In this document: positions 33,200 to 40,992 of the stretch, piece after piece | How the letters are laid out: the number at the start of each line of letters is the position of its first letter | How positions within the stretch are numbered: the first letter of the stretch is position 1 | The notes under the pieces: model-generated | The model's database searches: none | What the model was told of the DNA's origin: nothing | Seen by the model: only the letters and a program-made list of their open reading frames with translations | Program-made: the position numbers and the translations under genes | NCBI GenBank assembly: GCA_018650185.1 | Contig: JABIGL010000060.1 | Coordinates: 1-48,577, forward strand | Origin: Chloroflexota bacterium | GTDB taxonomy: Bacteria; Chloroflexota; Dehalococcoidia; Lucifugimonadales; Lucifugimonadaceae | Length of the DNA: 48,577 nucleotides | Reading direction: 5' to 3'

Positions 33200-34309
33200 A
33201 TGAGCGTCGCCTTCAGTCTCACCGTCGCATCCCTGAAGATGTATTTCAGGAACAGGCAGGCGATCTTCTTCTCGCTGTTCATCCCGCTGCTGATCATGGT
33301 GATCTTTGGGCTGCTGGACTTTGATCGGTTCAGTGGCGCCGAGATCGGCATAGTCGACCAGGCACAGAACGAGACCTCCGCCGCCGTTATCGGGCAGCTC
33401 AGCGATCGTGCAGATGATCTTGTGGAAATCGAAATCGGATCGCTATCTGAGGAGCGGGAGCGACTCGAAGAAGGCCGTCTCGATGCACTTGTCATCATCC
33501 CTGCGGGGTTCGGCGATGACGGCGCTCATTCCGTGGTCGAAGCGATATCCGATGAGCGTTCTCCGCAACGCGCCGCACTGGCCATCACGCTGGTAGCACA
33601 GGTGATGGGCACCGTGGCAAATGAGCGTTACGGACCACCACCGGACCAGCCACAAATCGGCGGGTTCTCGCTTGAACAGACGTCACTTCGAGGCGACGAC
33701 CGCAGTTACACGGCTTTCCTCGTGCCGGGAATTGTTGCGATGTCCATCATGCAGCTCGGCATCTTTGGCGTTGTTTTCGCGCTGCTCCAGTTCCGGCAGC
33801 AGGGTGTACTCCGCAGGTTGCGGGCCACGCCGGTCAACCCGGCGCAGTTCCTGTTTGCACAAATCTCGACCCGGCTTTCTATCTCCGTACTGCAAACGCT
33901 AGTTCTGCTGTTCGCCGGGATCATCCTCTTTGACGTGGCGGTCGGGAACAGTGACATCTTGTCCTGGGTGATGGTCATCGCCCTGGCCATCCTGGGCGGC
34001 ATCCTGTTCGTGACGATGGGGCTGGCGATTTCAGGCTTCGCACGTACGGAAGAGGTGGCGGCGCCGGTCACGAACCTCGTGTCGATGCCCATGATGTTCC
34101 TGTCAGGCGTGTTTTTTCCCCTTGATGCCCTGCCGGATGTCGTGACGTCGGTTACGCAGTTCCTGCCGCTCACATATCTGGCCGATGCGATACGTGCGGT
34201 GGTCACGGACGGCGCAGGTGTCACCGATATCTGGGGTGAACTGGCAGGTCTGGCCGCGTGGACGGCAATCGTGTTTGGATTGGCGACCCGGGTATTCCGC
34301 TGGGAGTAG
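33200..34309 (+). CDS. ABC-2 type exporter permease
   Basis: The product has 369 residues. One N-terminal helix (about 20-40) is followed by a large external domain (about 45-165) and then five helices from about 175 to the end. This is the ABC2_membrane_3 plan typical of multidrug and linearmycin/daunorubicin-type exporters. The coupling region LLQFRQQGVLRRLRATPVNPAQFL is clear, as is FLSGVFFPLDALPDVV near the C-terminus. It partners the ATPase at 32408. Confidence 0.92.
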   Translation: MSVAFSLTVASLKMYFRNRQAIFFSLFIPLLIMVIFGLLDFDRFSGAEIGIVDQAQNETSAAVIGQLSDRADDLVEIEIGSLSEERERLEEGRLDALVIIPAGFGDDGAHSVVEAISDERSPQRAALAITLVAQVMGTVANERYGPPPDQPQIGGFSLEQTSLRGDDRSYTAFLVPGIVAMSIMQLGIFGVVFALLQFRQQGVLRRLRATPVNPAQFLFAQISTRLSISVLQTLVLLFAGIILFDVAVGNSDILSWVMVIALAILGGILFVTMGLAISGFARTEEVAAPVTNLVSMPMMFLSGVFFPLDALPDVVTSVTQFLPLTYLADAIRAVVTDGAGVTDIWGELAGLAAWTAIVFGLATRVFRWE

Positions 34310-34337
34310 CGGGTTCCCTCAGGACATGCACTCCACT

Positions 34338-34356
34338 TTCTCCCGACGGGGAGAAG
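34338..34356. repeat. Short hairpin related to family B repeats
   Basis: TTCTCCC and GGGAGAA arms lie 28 bp after the permease stop, just upstream of a full family B copy. It may serve as a 3' mRNA hairpin. Confidence 0.4.
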
Positions 34357-34385
34357 GCCACGGCAGCCACGCGCAATTGCCTATC

Positions 34386-34422
34386 CTCCTCTCCCGGTCG
34401 GGAGAGGGCCGGGGTGAGGGGG
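34386..34422. repeat. Dispersed palindromic repeat, family B, copy 3
   Basis: CCTCTCCC and GGGAGAGG arms are followed by CCGGGGTGAGGGGG, the same architecture and orientation as the copy at 28771. Confidence 0.7.
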
Positions 34423-34506
34423 TATGCCGATCTCGGATCGGCAGGGCGCTAACGCTCTATCTGGCTATTGGGCGAGCGCGTTGCAGGAACGATTGCCGCC
34501 CTGCGC

Positions 34507-34690
34507 AAAAAAAAGAAGCGAGCCACCGGGTCGGTGCACGGTACCTACCCGATTGACTCGCTTCTAAATATTCTTACGCAGCACTTTCTGAAGTGGATTC
34601 CTCTCAGACCCAAAATCTCACACGGGTTTTACGAAGCCCGTTAAACACAGGGCCGATGATCGCTGGACGTTGGGTTCATAAGTGGCTAGC
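34507..34690 (-). ncRNA. Candidate small RNA ending in an intrinsic terminator
   Basis: On minus, three stem-loops follow each other: ACGGG/CCCGT (34623-34643), CACTT/AAGTG (around 34580-34600) and a long stem with arms AGAAGCGAG and CTCGCTTCT (34514-34565), which ends in an eight-U run. No protein frame is convincing and no minus-strand gene follows for more than 2 kb. The rest of the gap 34310-34728 holds only repeats and the MerR operator. Expression is unproven. Confidence 0.4.
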
Positions 34691-34693
34691 CTG

Positions 34694-34728
34694 TTGTCAA
34701 ACTAGTTGACAAGTGAGCGCTTGACAAC
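34694..34728. promoter_or_regulatory. Operator/promoter of the MerR-type gene
   Basis: A perfect inverted repeat TTGTCAA-N5-TTGACAA (34694-34712) is followed by another half-site TTGACAA at 34721-34727, one base before the ATG. The TTGACA half-sites also resemble -35 boxes. No ribosome site precedes the gene. Autoregulation is likely. Confidence 0.5.
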
Positions 34729-35394
34729 ATGGCAAATGAAACAGGCGTCCCGGTCGGTGAACTATCACGCCGAACCGGGGTCAGCCCGGCGACCATAAAT
34801 TTCTACGTGAACAAGGGCCTCTTGCCCCATCCGGTCAAGACGGCACGTACGCGCGCCTCTTATCCGCCAGAAATGGTGGACCGGATTGCACGTATCAAAG
34901 ACTTCCAGGACCGTGGTCTGCCGCTTGCGGTTATCGCACGAATTCTCGACAGCCCCAATCCCGCAGCCGAACTTGGTCTTTCAACGACCCAGCTCCGAAC
35001 ACCGCGTGGTCCGGTCGGCCTGGCCGAGTACCTGGAAGAAACAGGGTTGGATCGCGACTTGCTTGCCCGGTTGATCGAGGCGGAGATCCTGCGACCGGGA
35101 CGTGATGATGCCGGATTGGTATTTGATCGTGCAGATCTCGCGGCCGGACGGGCCGCCGCCCGACTCTATGATGAAGGCGTTGAGCTGGACACGCTGCTGA
35201 AGCACGACGAGTTCCAGCCGGTGTCGCTGGCCGAGGCCCATTTCCTTGCCGAGCACCTTTCACAGGCGATGCAGGTCGAGCCATCTCACCGGAAGGCCAC
35301 CGCAGCACGGGCCGCGTTCGCCACACTACGCGACTACATGCGGTTACGAGAATTGGAGACGGAGTACCCGGACTGGGACCAGCCGCGGCGTTAA
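34729..35394 (+). CDS. MerR-family transcriptional regulator
   Basis: The product has 221 residues. Residues about 6-75 form a MerR winged helix-turn-helix: VGELSRRTGVSPATINFYVNKGLL, then a wing (TARTRASYPPEMVDRI) and IKDFQDRGLPLAVIARIL. The remaining 140 residues are a helical effector domain without Cys pairs, so metal sensing is unlikely; a small-molecule ligand is possible. A second partial DNA-binding-like segment (LAEYLEETGLDRDLLARLIEAEIL) follows in the middle. There is no ribosome site before the ATG, which fits a leaderless or very short leader transcript. Confidence 0.87.
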   Translation: MANETGVPVGELSRRTGVSPATINFYVNKGLLPHPVKTARTRASYPPEMVDRIARIKDFQDRGLPLAVIARILDSPNPAAELGLSTTQLRTPRGPVGLAEYLEETGLDRDLLARLIEAEILRPGRDDAGLVFDRADLAAGRAAARLYDEGVELDTLLKHDEFQPVSLAEAHFLAEHLSQAMQVEPSHRKATAARAAFATLRDYMRLRELETEYPDWDQPRR

Positions 35395-35400
35395 CGGCGT

Positions 35401-35685
35401 CTAAAGGGCGTCGACCGACTCCGCAACGTCAAAGTCCCAGCCGGTAAGACCACCCTGGTCGTGCGTCGATAACGTCAGCGTTATCCGGTTGTATCGGATA
35501 TCGATGTCCGGGTGATGGTCCTTCGCTTCGGCGATCTCCGCGACCTTCTGAACAAAAGCGATACCTTCAAGAAAAGACGCAGCGTCGTAGGTGCGGGTGA
35601 TGCTTTCACCTGCCCTGCTCCATTCCGGAACACCCGCGAGGCGATCCGCTATATCGGCGTCGGTAAGTTTTGATCTATCGGCCAT
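35401..35685 (-). CDS. 4a-hydroxytetrahydrobiopterin dehydratase (PCD/DCoH family)
   Basis: The product has 94 residues, the normal family length. The active-site motif KDHHPDI (His57, His58) with the downstream Tyr (RYNRITL) and His74 (STHDQGGLT) is intact. PCD recycles pterin cofactors after aromatic amino acid hydroxylation; in bacteria without a hydroxylase it may support molybdopterin enzymes or act on pterin damage products. GGGAGG 6 nt before the ATG fixes the start. The gene ends 7 bp from the convergent MerR gene. Confidence 0.93.
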   Translation of the reverse strand: MADRSKLTDADIADRLAGVPEWSRAGESITRTYDAASFLEGIAFVQKVAEIAEAKDHHPDIDIRYNRITLTLSTHDQGGLTGWDFDVAESVDAL

Positions 35686-35779
35686 AGTTACCTCCCATTA
35701 GAGCCTGGGTACCTTCTAATACACGGTTGAGCAGGCATCAGGCCGTCATCGAAATAACCCAAAAATAAACGGGCGGCCC

Positions 35780-36217
35780 CTAGTCCTGGTCCGGGTTTAC
35801 CCGTTCCCTGACGTAGTTCAGCACCGACTCAATGCCCTCCGGCGGTGCTCCCAGCGAAATCGCCTTCTCCACGTCAGCTGTAACAAGAGTTTCCTGTCCA
35901 AGCGCCGCGTTGGCCACCGCACGATTTCCGTACGCGTCCGAGTTGGACGGATCAAGCTTGATTGCCTTGTCCAGGCTGGTTACGGCCTGAACGAAGTTGC
36001 CAAGAGACAGGTACGCCGTGCCCAGGTTGAACTGGAGCGTTGCATCTTCTGGCTCAATAGCTTCGGCGGTTTCAAATGACTCTGCGGCGCGATCTGGGAA
36101 TCCAAGTTGCGCAAACTTCAAACCACGCTGAAACCAGCCCAGGTAGTCGTCCATTGACGGTTCGGCGTCGTCGCTCGGTTCGATGTTTTGGTCGCTCGGT
36201 TGTAGATTCACGTCCAC
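35780..36217 (-). CDS. Small TPR-repeat protein
   Basis: The product has 145 residues, starting at a GTG without an evident ribosome site. Three tetratricopeptide repeats are visible: YLGWFQRGLKFAQLGFPDRAAESFETAEAI..., then LQFNLGTAYLSLGNFVQAVTSLDKAIKL..., then AYGNRAVANAALGQETLVTADVEKAISL. A Asp/Glu-rich start and no signal peptide suggest a cytoplasmic scaffold for protein-protein contacts. The partner is unknown. Confidence 0.8.
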   Translation of the reverse strand: MDVNLQPSDQNIEPSDDAEPSMDDYLGWFQRGLKFAQLGFPDRAAESFETAEAIEPEDATLQFNLGTAYLSLGNFVQAVTSLDKAIKLDPSNSDAYGNRAVANAALGQETLVTADVEKAISLGAPPEGIESVLNYVRERVNPDQD

Positions 36218-36305
36218 ACTTTACGACGTGAGGAATAGATCGCGGGCTAAAAATAGGCCGTAGGTTACGTCATGAAGCTGATGATTCAGGTGACCAGGAG
36301 GACCA

Positions 36306-37064
36306 TTGAGTTACGTAAGAGGCAAGAGAGCAAGACGACACGTTGTCATGGGCGTCGTGCTGCTGATTGCGGTTGCAGGCACAGCGTGCGGATCGGACGT
36401 TGCTCCCGCGTCGGAAGGTGAGACCCCTACGGCCATAGCACCCGTCAGGACCATCACACCATCGCCGCCTGTGGCGACTTTCACGCCCTTACCTGCCAGT
36501 ACGGAAACGCCGTCCGCAAACGCCACGCCCACGGCAGTCGCAACTCTGGCCCCGGCAGATTTGATCATTCTGACGCCGACGCCTTCGCCGCCTGACCTCC
36601 CACCTGCAACCGTCATTCCTGCACCGACAGACCCGGGGATCGCCACACCGATGCCTACTCCCGTTCCGCTCATCACACCAACACCAACGCCCGCACCGAC
36701 AGTCGTCTCAGACCCCACTCCGATACCTACATCGACCGCGATCCCGACCCAAACAGCAACTCCGACTCCCCTGGCACCGCCATCAACTACCCCAAGCCCG
36801 GTAACGACTTCGGCGGACGCCAACATCATCGGATTCGCCCACCAGAACGTCTTCGTTACGCGCGGGGCCACGATCACCTGGACGAACCAGGACAACGCTC
36901 CTCACACGGTCACCGCCGGGGCGGCCGGTGCCTTAACAGGCGGATTCGATAGCGGGTCATTTGGAATCGGTGGAACCTTTTCACAAATTTTCGCCGCCGC
37001 CGGACAGTTCCCATACTTCTGCACCGTCCACCCGTTCATGCAGGCAACGGTGATCGTCCAGTAG
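36306..37064 (+). CDS. Tethered cupredoxin lipoprotein (plastocyanin-like)
   Basis: The product has 252 residues. The TTG start has GGAGG a few bases upstream. A lipoprotein signal ends in VAGTAC (about residue 28). Residues about 35-170 are a very long Pro/Thr/Ala/Ile-rich tether with repeated PTP and TPT units. Residues about 172-252 are a type I copper domain: NIIGFAHQNVFVTRGATITWTNQD, His200 (NAPHTV) and Cys239, His242, Met245 (FCTVHPFM). It is an extracytoplasmic electron carrier. It could serve the nitrous oxide reductase or another oxidase, but no partner gene is adjacent. Confidence 0.9.
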   Translation: MSYVRGKRARRHVVMGVVLLIAVAGTACGSDVAPASEGETPTAIAPVRTITPSPPVATFTPLPASTETPSANATPTAVATLAPADLIILTPTPSPPDLPPATVIPAPTDPGIATPMPTPVPLITPTPTPAPTVVSDPTPIPTSTAIPTQTATPTPLAPPSTTPSPVTTSADANIIGFAHQNVFVTRGATITWTNQDNAPHTVTAGAAGALTGGFDSGSFGIGGTFSQIFAAAGQFPYFCTVHPFMQATVIVQ

Positions 37065-37209
37065 ACAATTCTGAGCCCGTATTCAGGTCCGATACTCGTC
37101 TTACGCTGGATCACGCTAGAATCTGCGCCATCACCGGGGCGGCGCTCACCGCCCGCCCCGAATTGATCTAGATCAGAAGGTCACAGAAGCGACGGGGGAG
37201 TCTTGCCAG

Positions 37210-38133
37210 ATGCGTATCGTGCTAATTGGTCAGCAGGCGTTCGGTAAATCAGTTCTTGATGCGATCCTCGACGCGGGCCAGGACGAGGTCGTCGCTGTGT
37301 TCTGCTCGCCAGACAAAGAGGGCCAGCGGGAAGACCCGTTGAAACTTGGAGCTATCGAACGCGGGATCCCCGTTTATCAGCCTGCTCGATTCCGCAGCGA
37401 GGAGGCGATAAAGCAATTCCAGGACCTTTATTCCGAGTTGTGCGTGATGGCATATGTCACGGACATCGTGCCTATGCAGATGATCCAGGGGCCGCTTTAC
37501 GGGACCATCCAGTACCACCCGTCGCTACTTCCGCTGCACCGAGGCCCGAGCTCCATCAACTGGCCCATCATGATGGGCGAGAAGAAGACCGGGTTGACCA
37601 TTTTCTGGCCGGACGAGGGACTCGACACGGGACCGATCCTGCTCCAAAAAGAGGTCGTTATCGAACCAGACGACACGCTCGGATCCGTCTACTTCAATCA
37701 TCTGTACCCCATGGGGGTTGAGGCGATGCTGGAGTCTATCGATCTCGTACGTGACGGCACTGCGCCTAGTATTGTGCAGGACGAGTCAAAGGCTACTTAC
37801 GAGAGCTGGGCCAGGTCGAAGGACGCCCGTATCGACTGGTCCCAACCTGCTCAGCAGATCTACGACGTCATCCGTGGCTGCAATCCGCAGCCGGGCGCAC
37901 ACACGACCCACGCAGATGAACGGCTCAAGATCTTCGACTCACGCATAGGCGCTTCGGACAATTCTGGCTCAGAGCCGGGCACGATCATCGCAATAGCAGA
38001 CGATGGATTCGAGGTCGCTACCGGCGACGGGTCCGTGATGGTCAACCGGGTGCAGCGCAAAGGGGCCAAAAAAGAACCGGCCGCAGAATTCGCATCTGCG
38101 GCCGGACTTAAGATCGGTGATCGCCTCGGGTGA
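37210..38133 (+). CDS. Formyltransferase-fold enzyme, 10-formyl-THF hydrolase (FDH N-domain)-like
   Basis: The product has 307 residues: an N-terminal formyltransferase domain (1-205) and a C-terminal Fmt_C-like domain (about 205-300, with ARIDWSQPAQQIYDVIRGCNPQPGAHT). The catalytic block is QYHPSLLPLHRGPSSINW, with His but without the Asn of Fmt (NxHPS), and Asp in DEGLDTGPILLQ. This pattern is closest to the hydrolase/formyltransferase domain of 10-formyl-THF dehydrogenase (ALDH1L) rather than methionyl-tRNA formyltransferase. A role in C1-folate balance or formylation of an amino sugar is inferred. It stands alone. Confidence 0.8.
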   Translation: MRIVLIGQQAFGKSVLDAILDAGQDEVVAVFCSPDKEGQREDPLKLGAIERGIPVYQPARFRSEEAIKQFQDLYSELCVMAYVTDIVPMQMIQGPLYGTIQYHPSLLPLHRGPSSINWPIMMGEKKTGLTIFWPDEGLDTGPILLQKEVVIEPDDTLGSVYFNHLYPMGVEAMLESIDLVRDGTAPSIVQDESKATYESWARSKDARIDWSQPAQQIYDVIRGCNPQPGAHTTHADERLKIFDSRIGASDNSGSEPGTIIAIADDGFEVATGDGSVMVNRVQRKGAKKEPAAEFASAAGLKIGDRLG

Positions 38134-38161
38134 GGCGTGAGCGATTTCCGTCAGAAATCGC
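38122..38161 (+). terminator. Hairpins at the end of the formyltransferase-like gene
   Basis: CGCCTC/GAGGCG overlaps the stop codon and GCGATTTC/GAAATCGC follows at once (38141-38161). No U-run is present, so termination is weak or Rho-assisted. No gene or other structure is seen from 38162 to 38508. Confidence 0.4.
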
Positions 38162-38508
38162 CATGTATGGACTGCGGAGTGACGGCGGGGTGTATGCCGG
38201 AATGGGTGATTCCCGACAATACCGTTTGGTTCCGATAACGTCGTCTAACTCAATGACGCCGGGGTGATGGCGTCGGGTGGGTGAGCGAGTCCAGACGAAG
38301 CGTCCAGTGTTTTCTAAAGCTGCTCCAATGCAAGCGACCGATCCGATGGCTCTCCGGGTGGGGTGATACCCGGTGCCGATAGACCGAATACTCACGCAAT
38401 GCCCGGATCTTCGTCAGGCCCCAGAAGCTCAACCGCTGTGGGTCAGTTGGCTCGGGAATGAGCCAAATGGATCACCCGTCAGATCGCACAAGCTGGCTGG
38501 TAGCGGAT

Positions 38509-38703
38509 CTACTCAGCGTCTACAAACCCGACAAGGCTCACCGTGGGGTCGTAGCTTGCCCTGGCGGACTCTTCGCCTGAGCTTGCTGCGAATGTGACAG
38601 CGCTCAGGACCATTATCAGAAGCGTCGCCACGATCGCCGCATATGTCGCGATGCTGACCGGAGGCCGAGCGATCTGTGCTGCGACGGATATTGATTCGTT
38701 CAT
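38509..38703 (-). CDS. Small single-helix membrane protein
   Basis: The product has 64 residues from the ATG at 38703, chosen because a GGGAGGA lies 8 nt upstream; two earlier ATGs are too close to it or before it. A helix (about 18-40, ATYAAIVATLLIMVLSAVTFA) follows a short cytoplasmic start and leaves a 24-residue Ser/Asp-rich tail. Function is unknown. It diverges from the universal stress protein gene over a 329-bp gap (38704-39032) in which I see no gene. Confidence 0.6.
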   Translation of the reverse strand: MNESISVAAQIARPPVSIATYAAIVATLLIMVLSAVTFAASSGEESARASYDPTVSLVGFVDAE

Positions 38704-39032
38704 ATTCATTTCCTCCCGCAATTGATTCATGCGGATGTAGACATCGGGTCCAACGAAACAACCGCGCCGGAGCCGGTCCCATGTCTTATGGAATTAGCTT
38801 CTCAACTCATACCCGGCAATGCGAGGGGCGATGTCACGACAACGCCGTTGCTGAATTCTCGGAACAGGGATTGGGGGCGCACGCGCGGTCCACTGTCGGC
38901 TAACCGGCATCCTCATGTGACTCTCACGATGCGCCGGTTGGCGTTCACAACGGTTTCACATCATCAAGACGAGGATGTATGTACCGGGAATCGTGTCGAT
39001 CTATAAACCGAAGAATGTGACGTGAGGCCATC

Positions 39033-39971
39033 TTGGAAATCCTGTACCGACGAATACTGCTCCCGCTGGACGGGTCCGACGTGGCGCGGTCCGCACTGGC
39101 GACAGCGGTCGGCATTAGTCGCCTGCTGGATACGAGACTGACTCTGATGTCTGTCCTGCAGGAAGGTTCCACATCTGCCCGGCCTGTCGGCGCCACCCAT
39201 GGCGCAGGGTCAGACGGGAGTGCAGATATCGAACCGGACGCGGAGTCACTTGCGGCTTCATATCTGGACGCCATTGCGACCGAACTCCAGCAACTGGGAG
39301 TGCAAACCGACTCGACCGTGGTGACCAACCCGGACGCAGCAAGCGAGATAGTGCTGACAGCGCGTGACCGTGACGCTCAACTCATCGTGATGGCGTCACG
39401 AGGCCGCTCCGGTATCGTCCGTGGTCTACTTGGCTCAGTGACTGATCGCGTCATCCACTCATCCCCGATACCCGTGATGGTGGTGCCGGCCGACGATGAC
39501 AGTGACGTAGCGCGTTGGACCCCACGATCGATCATCGTACCGCTGGACGGGTCTGAACTGGCCGAGTCCGCCCTACCCCATGCCGAGATGATGGCGGGGG
39601 TTGCGAATATACCTATCATCCTCGTTCGGTCAGTTCCATTCCCCATTACTTACGGCGCCGACATGTATGCGGGTATGTCTACAGCGATGATCGCCAGCGC
39701 CGAGGAAGATGAAAAAATCGCCAGACAATACCTCGCTGAGGTCGCCACGCGACTTCGGGCACACGGGCATCATGTGGAGACACACATGAGCGCGGGCCAT
39801 CCCCGTACTGAAATCGCAGCGGTAGCCCAGGAGACGGAAGACTCGATAGTCATCATGACAACACGGGGTGCATCCGGCTTAACGCGGTGGGTAGTCGGAA
39901 GCGTGGCGGACAGCGTAATCAGGTCATCCGGTGTCCCGGTTCTCATCATCCCCCCGGGAACAGGAATTTAA
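39033..39971 (+). CDS. Tandem universal stress protein (two UspA domains)
   Basis: The product has 312 residues. The TTG start has GAGG about 6 nt upstream. Domain 1 (about 1-150) begins YRRILLPLDGSDVARSAL and carries the ATP-binding motif GRSGIVRGLLGSVTDRV. Domain 2 (about 165-312) begins RSIIVPLDGSELAESALP and carries GASGLTRWVVGSVADSV. Both keep the G-2x-G-9x-G-S/T pattern of ATP-binding UspA proteins. Such proteins help in survival under starvation, oxygen or energy stress. It is followed by an exporter operon after 100 bp and appears to be a separate unit. Confidence 0.93.
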   Translation: MEILYRRILLPLDGSDVARSALATAVGISRLLDTRLTLMSVLQEGSTSARPVGATHGAGSDGSADIEPDAESLAASYLDAIATELQQLGVQTDSTVVTNPDAASEIVLTARDRDAQLIVMASRGRSGIVRGLLGSVTDRVIHSSPIPVMVVPADDDSDVARWTPRSIIVPLDGSELAESALPHAEMMAGVANIPIILVRSVPFPITYGADMYAGMSTAMIASAEEDEKIARQYLAEVATRLRAHGHHVETHMSAGHPRTEIAAVAQETEDSIVIMTTRGASGLTRWVVGSVADSVIRSSGVPVLIIPPGTGI

Positions 39972-40026
39972 GTCCTGAGGTCGGGTTGATCCTCCTCGAG
40001 AATATTAAGTCGGATCAACGCACAAT

Positions 40027-40052
40027 GTATGTGCATGACTTCATGCACATAC
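40027..40052. promoter_or_regulatory. 26-bp palindromic operator before the second ABC exporter
   Basis: Two perfect 12-base arms (GTATGTGCATGA and its complement) are separated by 2 bp. The site ends 19 bp before the ABC ATPase start codon and no T-run follows. A dimeric repressor site (TetR/GntR/MarR-like spacing) is the best reading; an mRNA hairpin that hides the start region is the alternative. Confidence 0.6.
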
Positions 40053-40071
40053 GGAATCGCGCCGCATTCTC

Positions 40072-40992
40072 ATGACTACTAATCAGCCCGCAATCCAGAC
40101 TTTCGGCCTGACGAAGGCCTTCGGAGACGTACGTGCGCTGATCGACCTGGATCTTGAGGTTTACCGCGGCGAAGTTTTCGGTTTTCTGGGGCCCAACGGC
40201 TCCGGAAAAACCACCACCATCCGATTGCTGATGGACTTCATTCGGCCAACCTCTGGACGGGCCGAGATTCTCGGACTGGACACCAGGCAACACGCCTTCG
40301 ATCTCCGAAGAATGGTCGGAAATCTGCCAGGCGATTTCCTGATATACCCGCAACTCACCGTTGAAGGCTTTCTGAAACTCTGTTCTGGTGGGCGTCCCGG
40401 CGGACTGAGGCGTGCTGAGGATCTGGCGGAACGTTTCGGGTTGAGCCTGACGCGCAAAGTTGGAACTCTGTCGACCGGTAACCGTCAGAAGGCGGGACTC
40501 GTGCAAGCACTGATGCACGATCCAGAGTTGGTGATCCTGGACGAACCTACTTCCGGGTTGGATCCGCTGGTGCGGGAGGAGTTTTACCGACTGGTGGATG
40601 AAGAGAAAGAACGGGGTAAGACCATCTTCCTCTCGTCCCACGTCCTGCCTGAAGTGGAGCGCATCTGTGATCGGATCGGGATTGTCCGAGAAGGAAGGCT
40701 CATCGCCGTGGAAGAGGTCGAATCACTCAAGCGTCACAAGCGACGGCACATGGAGGTGACATTCGCATCCGAAGTAGATATCTCACCGATCAAGGCACTC
40801 GGAAACAGTGGGGTGGAGCTAGTGGCATCCGGCGGGTCCTTCATCGAGCTGTCAGTTCCCGAGGGCAGCGTGGACCGCGTGATCAAGGTGCTCGCTGGTC
40901 TCCCAGTGACCGACCTCGTCTTCCCGGAGGCGACGCTTGAAGAAGCGTTCATGTCGCTCTACGAGAACGCTGAGAACGGTGACGCGTCGTGA
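40072..40992 (+). CDS. ABC-2 exporter ATP-binding protein (BcrA/NatA-like)
   Basis: The product has 306 residues. The ATPase has Walker A GPNGSGKTT, a degenerate signature LSTGNRQK in place of LSGGQ, Walker B LVILDEPTSGLDP and switch His in SSHVLPEVE. The C-terminal 85 residues are an extra domain (HMEVTFASEVDISPIKALGNSGVELV) as in BcrA/NatA proteins. No ribosome site is evident before the ATG. The end overlaps the permease gene by 4 bp (ATGA). A peptide-antibiotic or lipid export/resistance role is typical of the family and is inferred. Confidence 0.92.
   Translation: MTTNQPAIQTFGLTKAFGDVRALIDLDLEVYRGEVFGFLGPNGSGKTTTIRLLMDFIRPTSGRAEILGLDTRQHAFDLRRMVGNLPGDFLIYPQLTVEGFLKLCSGGRPGGLRRAEDLAERFGLSLTRKVGTLSTGNRQKAGLVQALMHDPELVILDEPTSGLDPLVREEFYRLVDEEKERGKTIFLSSHVLPEVERICDRIGIVREGRLIAVEEVESLKRHKRRHMEVTFASEVDISPIKALGNSGVELVASGGSFIELSVPEGSVDRVIKVLAGLPVTDLVFPEATLEEAFMSLYENAENGDAS

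Noticed and set aside
34507-34600. Second T-box reading (GGGTAGGTACCGTG on minus)
   Set aside because: There is no minus-strand gene for more than 2 kb downstream to be controlled, and the segment is fully explained as part of the terminator stem; reported as a candidate small RNA instead.
36311-36895. 194-codon minus-strand frame of Gly/Val repeats opposite the cupredoxin gene
   Set aside because: It is the reverse shadow of the Pro/Thr tether; low-complexity repeats on one strand create an open frame on the other.
38162-38508. Frames in the gap after the formyltransferase-like gene (both strands, 60-95 codons)
   Set aside because: None has a ribosome site, recognisable domain or sensible composition; they overlap each other on opposite strands.
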